Positions 48,771 through 60,252 of a DNA stretch of 64,000 bases are shown one piece after another (the first letter of the stretch is position 1; every line of letters begins with the position of its first letter). The stretch lies in the NCBI GenBank assembly GCA_029204225.1, contig CM055097.1, positions 48,816,052-48,880,051 of the forward strand, in the 5' to 3' direction. The DNA is from Diphasiastrum complanatum. Lineage: Eukaryota; Streptophyta; Lycopodiopsida; Lycopodiales; Lycopodiaceae. The notes beneath the pieces are model-generated. The model was not told the DNA's origin. It searched no databases and was given only the letters and a program-made list of their open reading frames with translations. Made by a program: the position numbers and the translations under genes.

Positions 48771-50140
48771 GGATGCTCCCCTTGATAGGACAAATCTTCC
48801 TACCAAAAGGCCTCATAAGTAGAAGGCCCCAAAAAGGAGTAAGAAGTCCACAATTGCAGCTCCCAAGAAGGTTAGAAGGACGACTCTGCAGCAATCTTCA
48901 CCTTTTGGAGAGGATGTAGTTGTAGATAATAATTCACTATAGGCTGCTTTAAATACTGCCACATTTGTTTTGGATAATCCTACAGATATTGTACAGTCTA
49001 TCCTTGCCCTCCCTCCTGCTCCCAATCCTTCACAACCCACGACACATCCTGTCATTGCCAACCCTGCTGCTGCTCCTCATCTTCCTTCAAAATCTACTCC
49101 ATTTATAGATTCTAAAAAATACCTTCATTTTGAGAAACATATATCTGATGCCATTAATCTTATTGGCATGCCATTTTTGTTTAGAATAGATGAAATAGAC
49201 GTATGTATAAATTTTGATATAAACAACATTTTAGATATGAAAAATAGAAAGTCCTCAATAAGTCATCTTGTCATAGAAGTATGATAACAATTGTTGCAAT
49301 TTTCAATTGCCCCTGACTCAAGGAGATATCTTTTTTTTCTTAGTGATTTCTTTTTGCAATGCATGAAAGGTGACAATGAAACCCTTGCATCTTGCTTATT
49401 TGAAAGATGTTCACCACTTGTGAAGCACATAATATTGCCATATCATACACAATATGTACTCTAACTTCTTTCTATCTGCTTTTGATGATTGTATCCTTAG
49501 ATGCTTTGATTGGTTCATTCATCTAACTAATATATTATTGCTTCAATTTTGTAGTGACCATTGGAGCTTGAGTGTAATCTCGGTGGAGAAACTTTAGATA
49601 ATATAATAAGTATTTTTTGTGTAAAGATGAATTCTGCCAACAAAACACACAAAGAGATTGATGCTTCATTTCCATCAATCTATAAATATTTTCCATCGAA
49701 CAACGCCATAGCCGAAAAATGTAAAATTGTGACTTTACATGTAATGTCTCAATATTTCAGAATATGCAATTTTTAAATCATTACTTTTATTTTCTATACA
49801 TATTTCTAGCATATTAATTTTACTCCAGACTCCACAGCGAAATGACTCATGTAGTTGCGGCTTTCGTGCTCTATATAATACAAAACTTTTCTTGCAGTGG
49901 TACAACTTGCAAAAACATGTTGATATTTCAAAGGTAATTTTTGCAATTTTGATTTCATTAAGGGAATACTAATTTATTTTCATATGTCAGTAACTAACAT
50001 GTGAATAATATATGTGCAATTTGCGCTTCATGAGTACATAGAATCAGATGTGTACACATTCCGCCAGGAAATAATCTTGAGTATCCTAGCAAGGGCAAGG
50101 TCCAAATCCAGGGTACCAATATTTGTAAGAAGAAATTAAA
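48771..50140 (+). pseudogene. Ulp1-type (C48) cysteine protease gene remnant with introns
   Basis: Ulp1 proteases cut SUMO-like modifiers or occur inside plant DNA transposons. Exon-like blocks are a basic, Pro/Ala-rich N-part (48780-49284, two or more stops, ..ILALPPAPNPSQPTT), then 49343-49454 (NETLASCLFERCSPLVKHII). Block 49555-49740 carries DHWSLSVISVEKL (the HW motif of the catalytic His) and, after a stop and frameshift, KMNSANKTHKEIDASF (usual Asp replaced by Asn). Block 49829-49933 carries TPQRNDSCSCGFRALYN (Gln and catalytic Cys, Q-N-CG pattern). A last block near 50030-50135 has YTFRQEIILSILARARS. Introns fit TTTGTAG|T, CAT|GTAATG, TACTCCAG|ACT and AAG|GTAATT. Stops, a frameshift and the Asp change indicate decay. 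Confidence 0.6.
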
Positions 50141-51375
50141 AGTATTAGTGTACATTTATTTTTCTTTCATTTTAGTATTAGGTAAACATGCTGTAATCAA
50201 CAAGTACTTACAAGTTTTCGTGTTGATGATGAATCTAAATAGTTGGGTAGGTCATTCTGTAGTAAGACAAGCTCTATTCTAATATAGTCAAGGCTCCAGT
50301 GCTCCTTCACCCCTATCATAGCTAGAAATTGCTCATTGTATATAATGTTTATCTCTTTTCTTTTGTATGACCATCGGTTTGTAAATCTTGATCTAAGTGG
50401 TATCCAAGTATCCCCACTTTTTTTAAATCTCTGATAAATGTAGGTCAGACTAAGCATTTGCTTTTCAATATGATAACAAAAAATCATTAAGGATCTTTTG
50501 ATCCTACAATCTATATCTTTTTGTTTGTCTTACTATTCCATCCTTTATCCATAAGATCTGACAAAATATCATCTGATAAATCCTTGCAAACAAATAAAGT
50601 TGGCGTCATTCCGACACTTGCACTTGAAAAGAAATCAACAAATATGTGTAATGAAAGAAACCAGCTTAGGCGAACAATTCTTGATCCAGTACTTATTTTC
50701 ATTGAGTTTGTTTACATCTAGGAGTAGTTTGCATCTAAAAGATTCTAATGCAATACTATTGGGAGTAAGGCATTCATCACTTCCAGTGGAATAGCTTTAA
50801 GCTTACCAAAACTTCCATCCATTTATGAAATATATTTGAAATCATACAAGAATATGCCATTGTCTGCAAGCTGCTTTTGAACTTCTTCCCTTATATTGCA
50901 AAATTTCAATATTTGAGTGAATGACATCCAATATACCTGCAAGTGACCGTGCTAGCTCCCATTCACTTATGATTGATGGATATAATATGAAAGAAGTGAA
51001 AATTCTTATAATGAAACACTTCTTAAGAGTCTAAATCAAAAAATACAAATGATTGCAGCAAAGTGCATAGATTATGATATACTTACAATTACATTTTTTA
51101 TGATCGTGAGAATTGACATCTTGTACTTTTAATTTTGAATGCATATACACATGTTGTACCAATACATATGATATAAAGTGACCTAGAGTTGTCTTGCTTT
51201 CCAATATGACTTATATGTCATATTTGCCCTTTTCTTTTGTCAAAAATTGCCCTTTGATGCTGGATGCAACAACACCTATGAATCCTTTGTATATTTTGTT
51301 AGTTCCCACACCGCTTTCATCTTTCTGATTATGAAGAATCACATATTCAATTGTTGATCTTGGTCTCCTTGCCAT
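50141..51375 (-). other. Unassigned broken reading frames on the minus strand
   Basis: From ATG at about 51375 the minus strand gives MARRPRSTIEYVILHNQKDE and IYKGFIGVVASSIKGQFLTK, then later pieces: NIREEVQKQLADNGIFLYDF (about 50900), SVGMTPTLFVCKDLSDDILS (about 50600) and FTNRWSYKRKEINIIYNEQF (about 50370). No family was recognised and frames are interrupted, perhaps by introns. It is convergent with the Ulp1 remnant and could be part of the same decayed transposon or an independent gene. Confidence 0.3.
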
Positions 51376-52209
51376 TGTTATTACCAGAGCTTGGGTGTCA
51401 AAATTTCTCCTATATGATATTCATATCATTTTTCAATATCACATTTAATCTCATGAGAAAGTCCTAGTAACCAAATCAAGTTACTGTGCATACTATAATT
51501 CTATAACAGTATCTAGTCTAGTTCACAAATTTCATTATACTAACCAACATAGTCAAACAAATTTAGCTTCAGGTATTGACGTCGGGCAGATTGTGTTTGG
51601 CAGGAAGAGCCAACCAATGGGATACATCCATGCCTCCCGACGTAAATTTCAAAGTTTGCTATTATATATTTTTATTTTCCAATTTATTTGAGCTACATTA
51701 CGTAGATTTGAAATGTGTGCATTTTGATTGGGCCATGTGGTGGTCGAAACTAAAGAAAAAAATAAAAGTATCTTTATAGAAGGGGGTCATTTTTTATTTT
51801 GGAATTTCTCTAATGCATATTACCCTCAAGATTCTTCTATTAATTTCTCCATCCTCTGTTGACCTTTGGTATCCTTGATTGTGGTCTATTCTCTCTTGGA
51901 GTCTCTTTGTCTTCTCCAAATTGGAAAGTGCATTGGTGATGCAAGTCCTGTGAACATTTTGTAGCACCGCATAAAAGTTGAATGGCTATTTCTTGTGGAT
52001 TTGATAGGAGACAAGAATTGTTGACATAATTGGTTCTTTCATTTGATGAACAAGCTTTTCCATCTCTTCTTTTGTTAATTGCACCATTGAACTTGAGTCA
52101 CTTGAACTTGCTCCTCATTCAAACTCACTCAGCACCATTGTTTTGTACTTTTACTATTGTGTTGTTGCCAGTTGTCTTGACTCTACAAATACAATGACTC
52201 CTTTTTCAT
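51376..52209. other. Non-coding stretch
   Basis: No gene recognised. Confidence 0.35.
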
Positions 52210-52542
52210 TTATTGCCCTTCAATAGCCCTTCCTACTTCATCTTGAAGTTCTTCTTCACTTGGAATTAATTCAGGTGACATCTTCTTCGATGATGATTCT
52301 TCTTCATCACTTAGCACTCCTGATTCATCCTTTGATGATGTTGATGAAGAATCTTTCGCATTGCGTAATTCATCACTTTTCTGATTTTTGAGAAGTGGTA
52401 TGAAAATAAGTTCATACTTGGGATAAGGCTGGGACCTATTCTGTTGGGTGCAAAGACAAGATTCATCACATTTGAAGCCATCGAAAAGAAGGTCGGCTAC
52501 GAGAAATCTCTTGAAAGAAGAAAAACTGAAAAGAGCAAGCAA
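52210..52542 (-). CDS. Hypothetical open frame with acidic/Ser-rich C-terminus
   Basis: 110 codons; the C-terminal half (SSSTSSKDESGVLSDEEESS, then PSEEELQDEVG) is acidic and disordered-looking. No homology recognised. It could be a decayed exon or chance. Confidence 0.2.
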   Translation of the reverse strand: MLALFSFSSFKRFLVADLLFDGFKCDESCLCTQQNRSQPYPKYELIFIPLLKNQKSDELRNAKDSSSTSSKDESGVLSDEEESSSKKMSPELIPSEEELQDEVGRAIEGQ

Positions 52543-52651
52543 GAGATTCTCGGTTGTGCAAGGCTATCCTGATAAGTTGCTGCACCCTTGAAATTTTGTC
52601 AAGAAAAACAACAATGAAGCCAATAAGTTCTTGGTAGGCAAACACTGATCT

Positions 52652-52912
52652 ATGCCTTTCCAAGAACCACACGTCGAAACTGAAGCAATGCAATGGGACA
52701 TGCAACACCATAGGAGGAGGATAAATTTAGCTGATGCCATCCCCCGTGGTGTCGATGTAGAACCTCTCCACTCAAAAGGGCTTCTAGCAGAGATGAAGTT
52801 GAGAGCCAAGTCTGAGAACACAAGAATTGCTAGTGCTAGGCTAAAATATACAGTTGTGAGCCCCATGGTACATCCCGAAAGATGGATAGCCATGTGGGAG
52901 CTAGCAAATTAG
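52652..52912 (+). CDS. Hypothetical small open frame
   Basis: 86 codons (MPFQEPHVETEAMQWDMQHH, IPRGVDVEPLHSKGLLAEMK), balanced composition, no family recognised. It overlaps minus-strand frames of similar size, so coding is doubtful. Confidence 0.2.
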   Translation: MPFQEPHVETEAMQWDMQHHRRRINLADAIPRGVDVEPLHSKGLLAEMKLRAKSENTRIASARLKYTVVSPMVHPERWIAMWELAN

Positions 52913-53559
52913 ATTATCTCAATTTGAGTTATGTTTTTTAATAAAGAGGCCTCCTATTATCAAGTAAGAGGTGGAACTCAAATCATTATAGATTGGGGTT
53001 CACTCAGTTACAAGAGGTGGACTCCAAAATAATATGTAATTGGGTTCAACAGCTCATGGCTATAGATAGAAGCCTCCTCCACGAGTTCCAAAGCATATAA
53101 TGTATTGAAATGTTGTTGCATTGTTAACTGAGGATCATTCTACTTGCATTTTCTTCCATGCTCCATCTTCATGCATTTTGTTTGGGTACTGATGTATGAA
53201 TGTGCTTGTTATTGTTTTCTTCTCTTAAGGATTGGTTTGAAATTAGCATCAGGTCGATGTGCAGGACTTGGAAATTGATCCACCATTCCACTGATTTCTG
53301 ATGTTTCCCAGTTTCTAGCTCCCTGAGGAGTTCTTCCTACAACTGTTGAGTGACAGTTGTAAGAAGCACTTTGTAGGTTCTTTGATTCTAGTTTAAAGGG
53401 CGTTGTGTTGATTCCGTGATTTCAGTAGGAGTAGGTTTAGTTTAATTCTCTGTCTCTTGAGTAGAATAGTTTAGCAATAATCTGCAGTCTGTAAGAACAA
53501 TGAAAGAACTGAAACAGTTTGTAGAAAGTAGGAAATCGAGTTCCTGACAGATCCTATTT
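52913..53559. other. Non-coding stretch
   Basis: No gene recognised. Confidence 0.3.
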
Positions 53560-53660
53560 CCAAGATGAGCTACCATTGCCAATCAAGGATTCGAATCAGG
53601 TCGTAGGTGTGCCACTGACAGGCGGGACACACTACCATTGTACTATAGACAGTCGCTAGA
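53560..53660 (-). repeat. tRNA-Asp-like sequence, probable SINE head
   Basis: The minus strand shows a polymerase III A-box-like TATAGTACAATGGTAGTGTG (about 53647-53628), then TCCCGCCTGTCA, identical to the anticodon arm of plant tRNA-Asp(GTC). A B box GATTCGAATCC follows at about 53597-53587. The stem sequences no longer pair like a true tRNA (TGGCACACC after the anticodon loop), so it is a tRNA pseudogene or, more likely, the head of a tRNA-derived SINE. Tail and target duplications were not identified. Confidence 0.65.
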
Positions 53661-54010
53661 AGCCATAGCAGACCCGTTACCAAGCAGACCCATTGTTTGG
53701 CAGAATCTCTGTCAAGTAGAATCGCAGCACACAAGGGTTGATTAGCTGTGGATAGAGGGAAAAAAGGCGCTAATAGAGAAGTAGAGGTAGAAGAGGCTCA
53801 CGCTAACAGCTACATAAGTAGTTGTGGAAAGTGTGAGATTTATGACCGTAAGTGTTGATGGTGGGGAGCTTCCTCTTGCAAGAAACTCTAAGATTTTGCA
53901 ATTTTGCAACCAAACATCTTAGTAGAAACTGAAGCAAGGGTAACAATTACCATGAAAAATTTAGAAAGCTTGAAACAAGAAATTGGCACCAAAGTAATGA
54001 GTTATGTATT
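53661..54010. other. Non-coding stretch
   Basis: No supported gene. Confidence 0.3.
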
Positions 54011-54089
54011 CCATTTTCTCTCAAAAGGTGAAATGCCAAATAAAAGGTGCAATGCCATTTTCTCTCAAAAGGTGAAATGCCAAATAAAA
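54011..54089. repeat. Short tandem duplication, 44 bp unit
   Basis: CCATTTTCTCTCAAAAGGTG with AAATGCCAAATAAAAG occurs at 54011 and again at 54055. It sits in a 123-codon chance-like frame (53904-54275) that I do not call a gene. Confidence 0.85.
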
Positions 54090-55378
<1,289 letters not shown>

Positions 55379-55394
55379 CCACCAACCAATACCC

Positions 55395-55450
55395 GCAGTT
55401 AGTGAATCCCTTAGGGAGCAGCTAGCTCCCCCTAAGGGTAAGCTAACTGC
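55395..55450 (-). other. Terminal hairpin of PLE copy 1
   Basis: Inner arms 55408-55419 (CCCTTAGGGAGC) and 55425-55438 (GCTCCCCCTAAGGG) around a 5-base loop. Outer arms GCAGTTAG at 55395-55402 and CTAACTGC at 55443-55450 also pair. The TAG stop of RT lies in the outer arm. Confidence 0.8.
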
Positions 55451-56166
55451 CCACCAAGAGATTGTCAAAGTTTTTAGGCAATTCAAATAACAGTCCAGGA
55501 AATTTTTCATGAAGTAACAGCTTGTTAATAATCATACATAATTTATCACGGGCAAACCCGTTACCCTGAAAAGTATCACCCAACGTTCGTGCTTCTTTAA
55601 GAAAAGTTTATTGTTTGTTACAACAGTACATGGCAGCAATTGCTTGCAATATAATGACCTTGTATGAATTAGAAATAGGTTTGTTTGAAGCCAAGTGTAT
55701 ATATTGCAGAAAGCGATAAGGGAGGTCTCTTCTCTTATCATATTTGGAAAGCAGTGAATAGCCTGTAATAGGGTCGAAAGAGATTGTAATATTCAAAAAG
55801 TTTGCTGAATTCTCCATATTATTACTCGTATCAATCTCAAGATACTCCAAAGGATATATCCAGAATGGATTATCCGCCGTTCTAGGTTGGGTTTTATCCA
55901 AGAATCGTCCCACCATGTGATTGTTGATAAAGCAAATATCATCTATATATCTGAACGAATATTTGAAGTTATTCATATAATTGATAAGCCCGAGTTTTGC
56001 AAGTCTTTTGATAAATTGCATTTCAACAAATACCAGTTGCACCATAGAGGTGAGCATGAAAAGCCCATAGGTATTCCTCGGATTTGTCGTCAAGTACGAT
56101 CTCCCACTCTTACAATACAGTTGTCTATCAAGTTAAGAGTTCCATTTACATAAAGTGTCCTTGTCA
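55443..56166 (-). pseudogene. Penelope-like reverse transcriptase, C-terminal half
   Basis: Minus strand, corrected mentally for one frameshift (near 56045) and two stops: RQIRGIPMGFSCSPLWCNWY (RT motif with GIPMG), EMQFIKRLAKLGLINYMNNF and YSFRYIDDICFINNH (YIDD catalytic box with the RY-DD context usual in PLEs). YPLEYLEIDTSNN and FLNITISFDPITGYSLLSKY come next, then YDKRRDLPYRFLQYIHLASN, ILQAIAAMYCCNKQ, stop, and the thumb (TFLKEARTLGDTFQGNGFAR, DKLCMIINKLL). It ends LLVGS with TAG at 55443-55445. The first catalytic Asp and any GIY-YIG endonuclease are absent through truncation. A PLE is favoured over LINE RT because of RYIDD and the thumb pattern. Confidence 0.72.
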
Positions 56167-56188
56167 ATATATATATATAGAGAGAGAG

Positions 56189-56852
56189 ATGATGTAGCGT
56201 ACATCCAAACTTAACCCACATAATTGCCAACAAGCTCAACCCCTTTCTTCCTACAATGAGATTAGGCTTAGTTATGGCTAACTCCCTTGGTCAAAGGTTG
56301 ATAATATCACTTCTTCAAAAAGAAACTACAACGCATGCACAAAAACCCCAAACTTTTCAACATAGCCTGCTCGATGTCACTTATTGGCACAAGGACATGC
56401 GACAACAAGTTTTACCCCATGCCAATCACGAGCATTCACAATGTGGCAAGGAAATAACAAGTTTCAATTGTTGCAAATGAGGGTTCACAACATCATGTCA
56501 AGACATGTGGGAAACCAAACTCTGAATTAGACACGTGCATAAGCCACCCCACCTTGCAATCAACAAGCTAGGAATTTCAGGCACCTGCGCATCACTACAA
56601 GTAATGTGATGGTTTATATATACAAGAAGGTAAGTTTCTTTTGAGAGTTGATTATGGGATAAAAGCCATGGTTTCACACATGGCCCCGTTATGATCTCTT
56701 TTAATTGTTAGGCAGATCCTTATACACATATCAAATATTGAAACTTGCAGTGGCTAATCAGCTGATTTCATATACATGTGCCATTATGAGACGAGACCCA
56801 GCCATAGAGAGGCTCTAATTTATCCCAACAACTTGTTGTTAATAAGTAATAG
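56189..56852. other. Non-coding stretch
   Basis: No gene recognised. Confidence 0.35.
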
Positions 56853-56974
56853 GTAATGGCCATTGGGAGGGCCATTACCATAAATAATCCGGGACCCGGC
56901 AACGAGTGGCGGAGGCCACGAGCTGTCCGAGGACCGGATTATTTGTGGTAATGGTCCGACCAATGGACCATTAC
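56853..56974. repeat. MITE-like foldback, copy 1 (122 bp)
   Basis: Left arm GTAATGGCCATTGGGAGGGC..CATTACCATAAATAATCCGG pairs with the right arm ..CCGGATTATTTGTGGTAATG..GGACCATTAC over about 40 bases. The centre is GACCCGGCAACGAGTGGCGG. Each arm is itself partly palindromic. Confidence 0.85.
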
Positions 56975-57014
56975 CTCACGTAATGCCATTAGTCTGATTT
57001 TTTTGGACTCGTGC

Positions 57015-57080
<66 letters not shown>

Positions 57081-57400
57081 TCTCTATTCCCTCCCCGCTC
57101 TCCCTCCCTCCGCACGCTCTCCTCTCTCCCCTCTCCCCTCTCAGTCTCCTCTCTCCTCTCTCTGCTCTATCTCTCTCTCCTCTCCCTCCGCTCTTTCTCT
57201 CCACGTGCTCTCCACGGGCTGTCGCACCCGCTCTTTCTCTCCATGGGTTGTCGCACCCATGCAGTATTTTCTCCACGCTCTGTCGCAGCCAGGGAGTAGT
57301 ATCAATCTAAAAATAAAAAAAAGATGACAGGGGCCATATATTATGCAAAATAATATAGGGCCCAAAAGGGCCTTAAAATTAGACGGACGTCAATTACGTA
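56853..57400 (+). repeat. Tandem unit 1: foldback element + CT-rich tract + GGGCCC..TTAAAATTA end
   Basis: It begins with a foldback (56853-56974) and continues with a (CT)n-rich stretch (pure CT at 57020-57076, then CTCCC-rich to about 57235). It ends with GGGCCCAAAAGGGCCTTAAA and ATTAGACGGACGTCAATTAC. Unit 2 (57405-58033) has the same order of parts. Serine/leucine-rich open frames here are artefacts of the CT runs. Confidence 0.8.
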
Positions 57401-57404
57401 TTAG

Positions 57405-57530
57405 GTAATAATGGCCATTGGGAGGGCCACTACCATAAATAATTCGGGACCCGGGCAGCGAGTGGCGGAGGCCACAAGATGCCTGGGGACTGAATTATTC
57501 ATGGTAATGGCCCAACCAATAGACCATTAC
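57405..57530. repeat. MITE-like foldback, copy 2 (126 bp)
   Basis: Arms GTAATAATGGCCATTGGGAG..AATTCGGG and ..TGAATTATTCATGGTAATGG..AGACCATTAC. The centre GAGTGGCGGAGGCCACAAGA matches copy 1. Confidence 0.85.
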
Positions 57531-57582
57531 CCGATGTAATTGACATTTCATTGATTTTATAGTGTCTCTTGTTTGTGTACAC

Positions 57583-57623
<41 letters not shown>

Positions 57624-58033
57624 AGCACCAGGCCTCTCCCTCTCCCTCCCTCCATAGGCAGCAGGCCTATTTCTCTCTCCCTCCGCCCACAGACAGCAGG
57701 CCTCTCTCTCCCGTGAGCAAGCAGGCCGCGCTCTCTTTCTTTCTCTCTGCCCACAGTCAGCAGGCCTCTCTCTCTCTCTCTCTCTCTGCGGAGACATCAA
57801 GGCCTCTCTCTCTGTCTCAGCAGACAGCACGACCCCCCCCTCTCTCTCTCTCTCTCTTTCTCTCTCCCTCCCTCCGCAAACATCACATGCCCCCCCTTTT
57901 CTCTCTCTCTCTCTCTCCGGAGAGAGCAACAGCAGGGCCGCTCTCTCTCTCACCCAATAGTTTCAAAATTAAAAAAGTGAACAAAATTTTTTGGGGCGGG
58001 CCGAAAAAGGCCATAAAATTAAGCGAATGTCAT
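57405..58033 (+). repeat. Tandem unit 2: foldback element + CT-rich tract + GGCC..ATAAAATTA end
   Basis: Foldback copy 2 (57405-57530) is followed by CT-rich sequence with recurring CAGCAGGCCTCTCTCTC words (57584-57950), then GGGCCGAAAAAGGCCATAAA and ATTAAGCGAATGTCAT. The parts correspond one by one to unit 1. Confidence 0.8.
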
Positions 58034-58901
58034 ACTCTATACGGCCATCAAATCTCTCTCTCTCTCTCTCTCCTCCCCCCCCCCCTTTTGTCTTCTTGCA
58101 AACCTAATCCCCCTCTCCCATGTGCCCACTCTCTCACTCTCTCTCTCTACTCTTCTCTCGTTACCCATCAAACAAAAGTTGATGTATCTCGCGAGACATT
58201 AAAAAGCTGCTGTGTTTTGGTGAGCTTTCATACACATACGTTATCACATGCTTGCAAGAGCTGGAGTTTCAGCATATATATATATATATATATGCGTGTG
58301 TGTGTTGCACTATTTCATGAGTATTTTTCATTCTAATGGCAACCACCAGCTGCAAGCAGCTGTGAGCACACGTACATGGGTGGATACTGGAGGACTTACT
58401 CGGGAGCTGTTGCAATCACACTTACTGGCTCTCACTCTCTCTGCACTCTGCAGCATTCTGCTTTCACTTTGACACTCTTCATCACTGCCATACCTGCAGC
58501 TTTGTCTAGCCGGTGGGTGAGACCATTGTCTTTATGTTCTGGCGGCCCTGATATTTGCAATGTACTTCGGTTTGAAGGTCACAAGTCCAAGAAAAGGCTG
58601 CTAGGACAGTTGCAACTTGCGATTATCGAGAGATCTCGCAGAATTAAAGAAACAAGGAATATTCTTTGAGAACGCTGCCCCAGCCTGGACTATTATTAGC
58701 TCTTGCTATAGCCATTTCACTTCTGATACCATGAAAAAGTTACTGCAAGATGTAGTGATCAGTTTAACCATCTACTTGATTATTCTGGCAGATTGTACCT
58801 GAAATTAACAGATTCTTCTGCTTGATGAATATTCAAGATCCTAGGCAAGAGCTGCTGCTTTTAATTCAGACTTTTCAGCATTCCAATTATTGTAGCCGAC
58901 A
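58034..58901 (+). promoter_or_regulatory. Upstream region of the PARP-like gene
   Basis: It contains short (CT)n tracts near 58054 and 58134, a C11 run near 58073 and (TA)n at 58273-58294, then about 600 bases of less repetitive sequence that probably holds promoter and 5' UTR. No TATA box can be chosen with confidence, and a 5' UTR intron is possible. Confidence 0.4.
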
Positions 58902-60252
58902 ATGCCAGCCTTTCATTGGTTTTCTTGGACAAAATCTCTCTCTTGCAAAACCCAGAGAAACCAAGTGCACGATCCCTCAACGTCCTCCAGATCCACAACG
59001 TCGAGCTTGCTTTCCGGCAGATATAGGAGATCAGGCTGCTCTTGGTCGCTCTCATGTCTGAAAGATGTGGTTCAAGGAAACACAAGAGTAACGCACAAGT
59101 CGAATTCTTGCAGTCCTCGATTACAGGGCAGCGACGACAGTCTTCAAGAAATCTCCTCGGAGGCACTCCTCACAGATTCCAGTTGCGAGTTGAGGTTAGC
59201 TTCTCTCGGCAGCCTGAGATCGCTCAAACCTGGCACCGGCCCCAAGCCTTCCAAAGAAAGCTGTCTAGCTCTCAAGAAAACGCAGTCTAGGAAATTCTCC
59301 GGCTGTGTTGATACGACGGATATATTGACTAGAAGCTCTTTGTCTCACGTATCACAGCCTCATGATGATTCCAAATGCAGACATTCTGTCCTTCACCAGA
59401 CAGGTGGGTATATGTTTTAGCACAGAATTTTGTTTCCGTTCTGTTAAGCTTACTTGAGAACTAGCTGCCTTTCCTTCCAACGTGCGTGAATTGTTGAGAA
59501 TGATCAAGCGGCCAAGCCCGATATAGCTAAGGAGCTTTGTTGTTGAGAGCCATAATTTGTTTCTGATTGAAAACATTTATGCCAGCTTCTGACTCTTGAT
59601 AATGATTGCTATCTATGCAGTAAGCGAGCTTAGCGTGGATGATTGCTCCAGAAGCGTAGTGGAGATAATTTTTAGATCCAGTTGGATGAAAAACGAGCTG
59701 CCGATTGAGAAGATTCATCGAATCCTTAAAGTGCATAATACTCCAAGAACTCTTTCCAAATTCGAGGAATACCGAGACCTCGTAAAAGACAAAGCCAGTA
59801 ACAACATGCCCAGCAAGCATCCAAGATGTATTGTCGATGGGAACGAGCTTCTGCGTTTCCATAGCACCACGATGGCGTGTTCCTTGGGAGCTCAGACCTC
59901 CTGCTGCCTTTGCACCCTGCACAACTGCGAAGTCTGTTACATACTGAGGTCGGGTTTTTCTGCTGATTTGAATGGTCATGGCATTTACACAACTGCGACA
60001 AGTGGAAAAGCTCACGACTCAGCAAGCAAAAAACGATCTTATGGACAAAAGGGTGGCAAGCTTGCAATGCTGGTATGTAGAGTGATAGCAGGCTCGATAT
60101 ACAAAACTTCGGACTATCTAGAGCATCTGATTCCTCCAAGTGGGTACGATTCCATTTCCGGAGAAACTTATACTCATTCCATCGTTGATGATCTTGTTGT
60201 CTACAATTCCGAAGCAGTGCTACCTTGCTTTATGGTTGTCTACAATTGCTGA
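58902..60252 (+). CDS. Plant C2H2-like / PARP-catalytic-like domain protein, two exons, 377 aa
   Basis: Exon 1 58902-59403 and exon 2 59621-60252, joined in phase 1 through CAG|GTGGGT..TATGCAG|TA. The N-terminus (MPAFHWFSWTKSLSCKTQRN, VHDPS, SGCSWSLSCLKDVVQGN, CSPRLQGSDD, SSCEL) is the signature start of a plant family of C2H2-finger proteins with a C-terminal PARP-like fold. The PARP-like part has VVEIIFRSSW (180-189), RILKVHNTPRTLSKFEEYRD, PSKHPRCIVDGNELLRFHST (His248), CEVCYILRSGF, GHGIYTTATSGKAHD (Tyr290), MLVCRVIAGSIYK, VDDLVVYNSEAVLPCFMVVY. Asp358 occupies the place of the PARP catalytic Glu. The finger is reduced: HSVLH keeps an H-x3-H but no CxxC precedes it. Start ATG 58902 matches the family N-terminus. 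Function is unknown; ADP-ribosyl transfer is only a fold-based possibility. Confidence 0.85.
59404..59620 (+). other. Intron of the PARP-like gene
   Basis: 217 bases, GTGGGTATATG donor and CTATCTATGCAG acceptor, T-rich before the acceptor. Splicing joins ..LHQT to VSELSVDDCSR, restoring the family's (A)V-S/T-EL motif at the junction, which supports the boundary. Confidence 0.8.

Noticed and set aside
58273-58294. TATA box of the PARP-like gene
   Set aside because: It is a (TA)n microsatellite; no evidence places a transcription start next to it.
59527-60139. Minus-strand frames of 137-162 codons
   Set aside because: They lie antisense to exon 2 of the PARP-like gene, whose plus-strand translation matches a known plant family.
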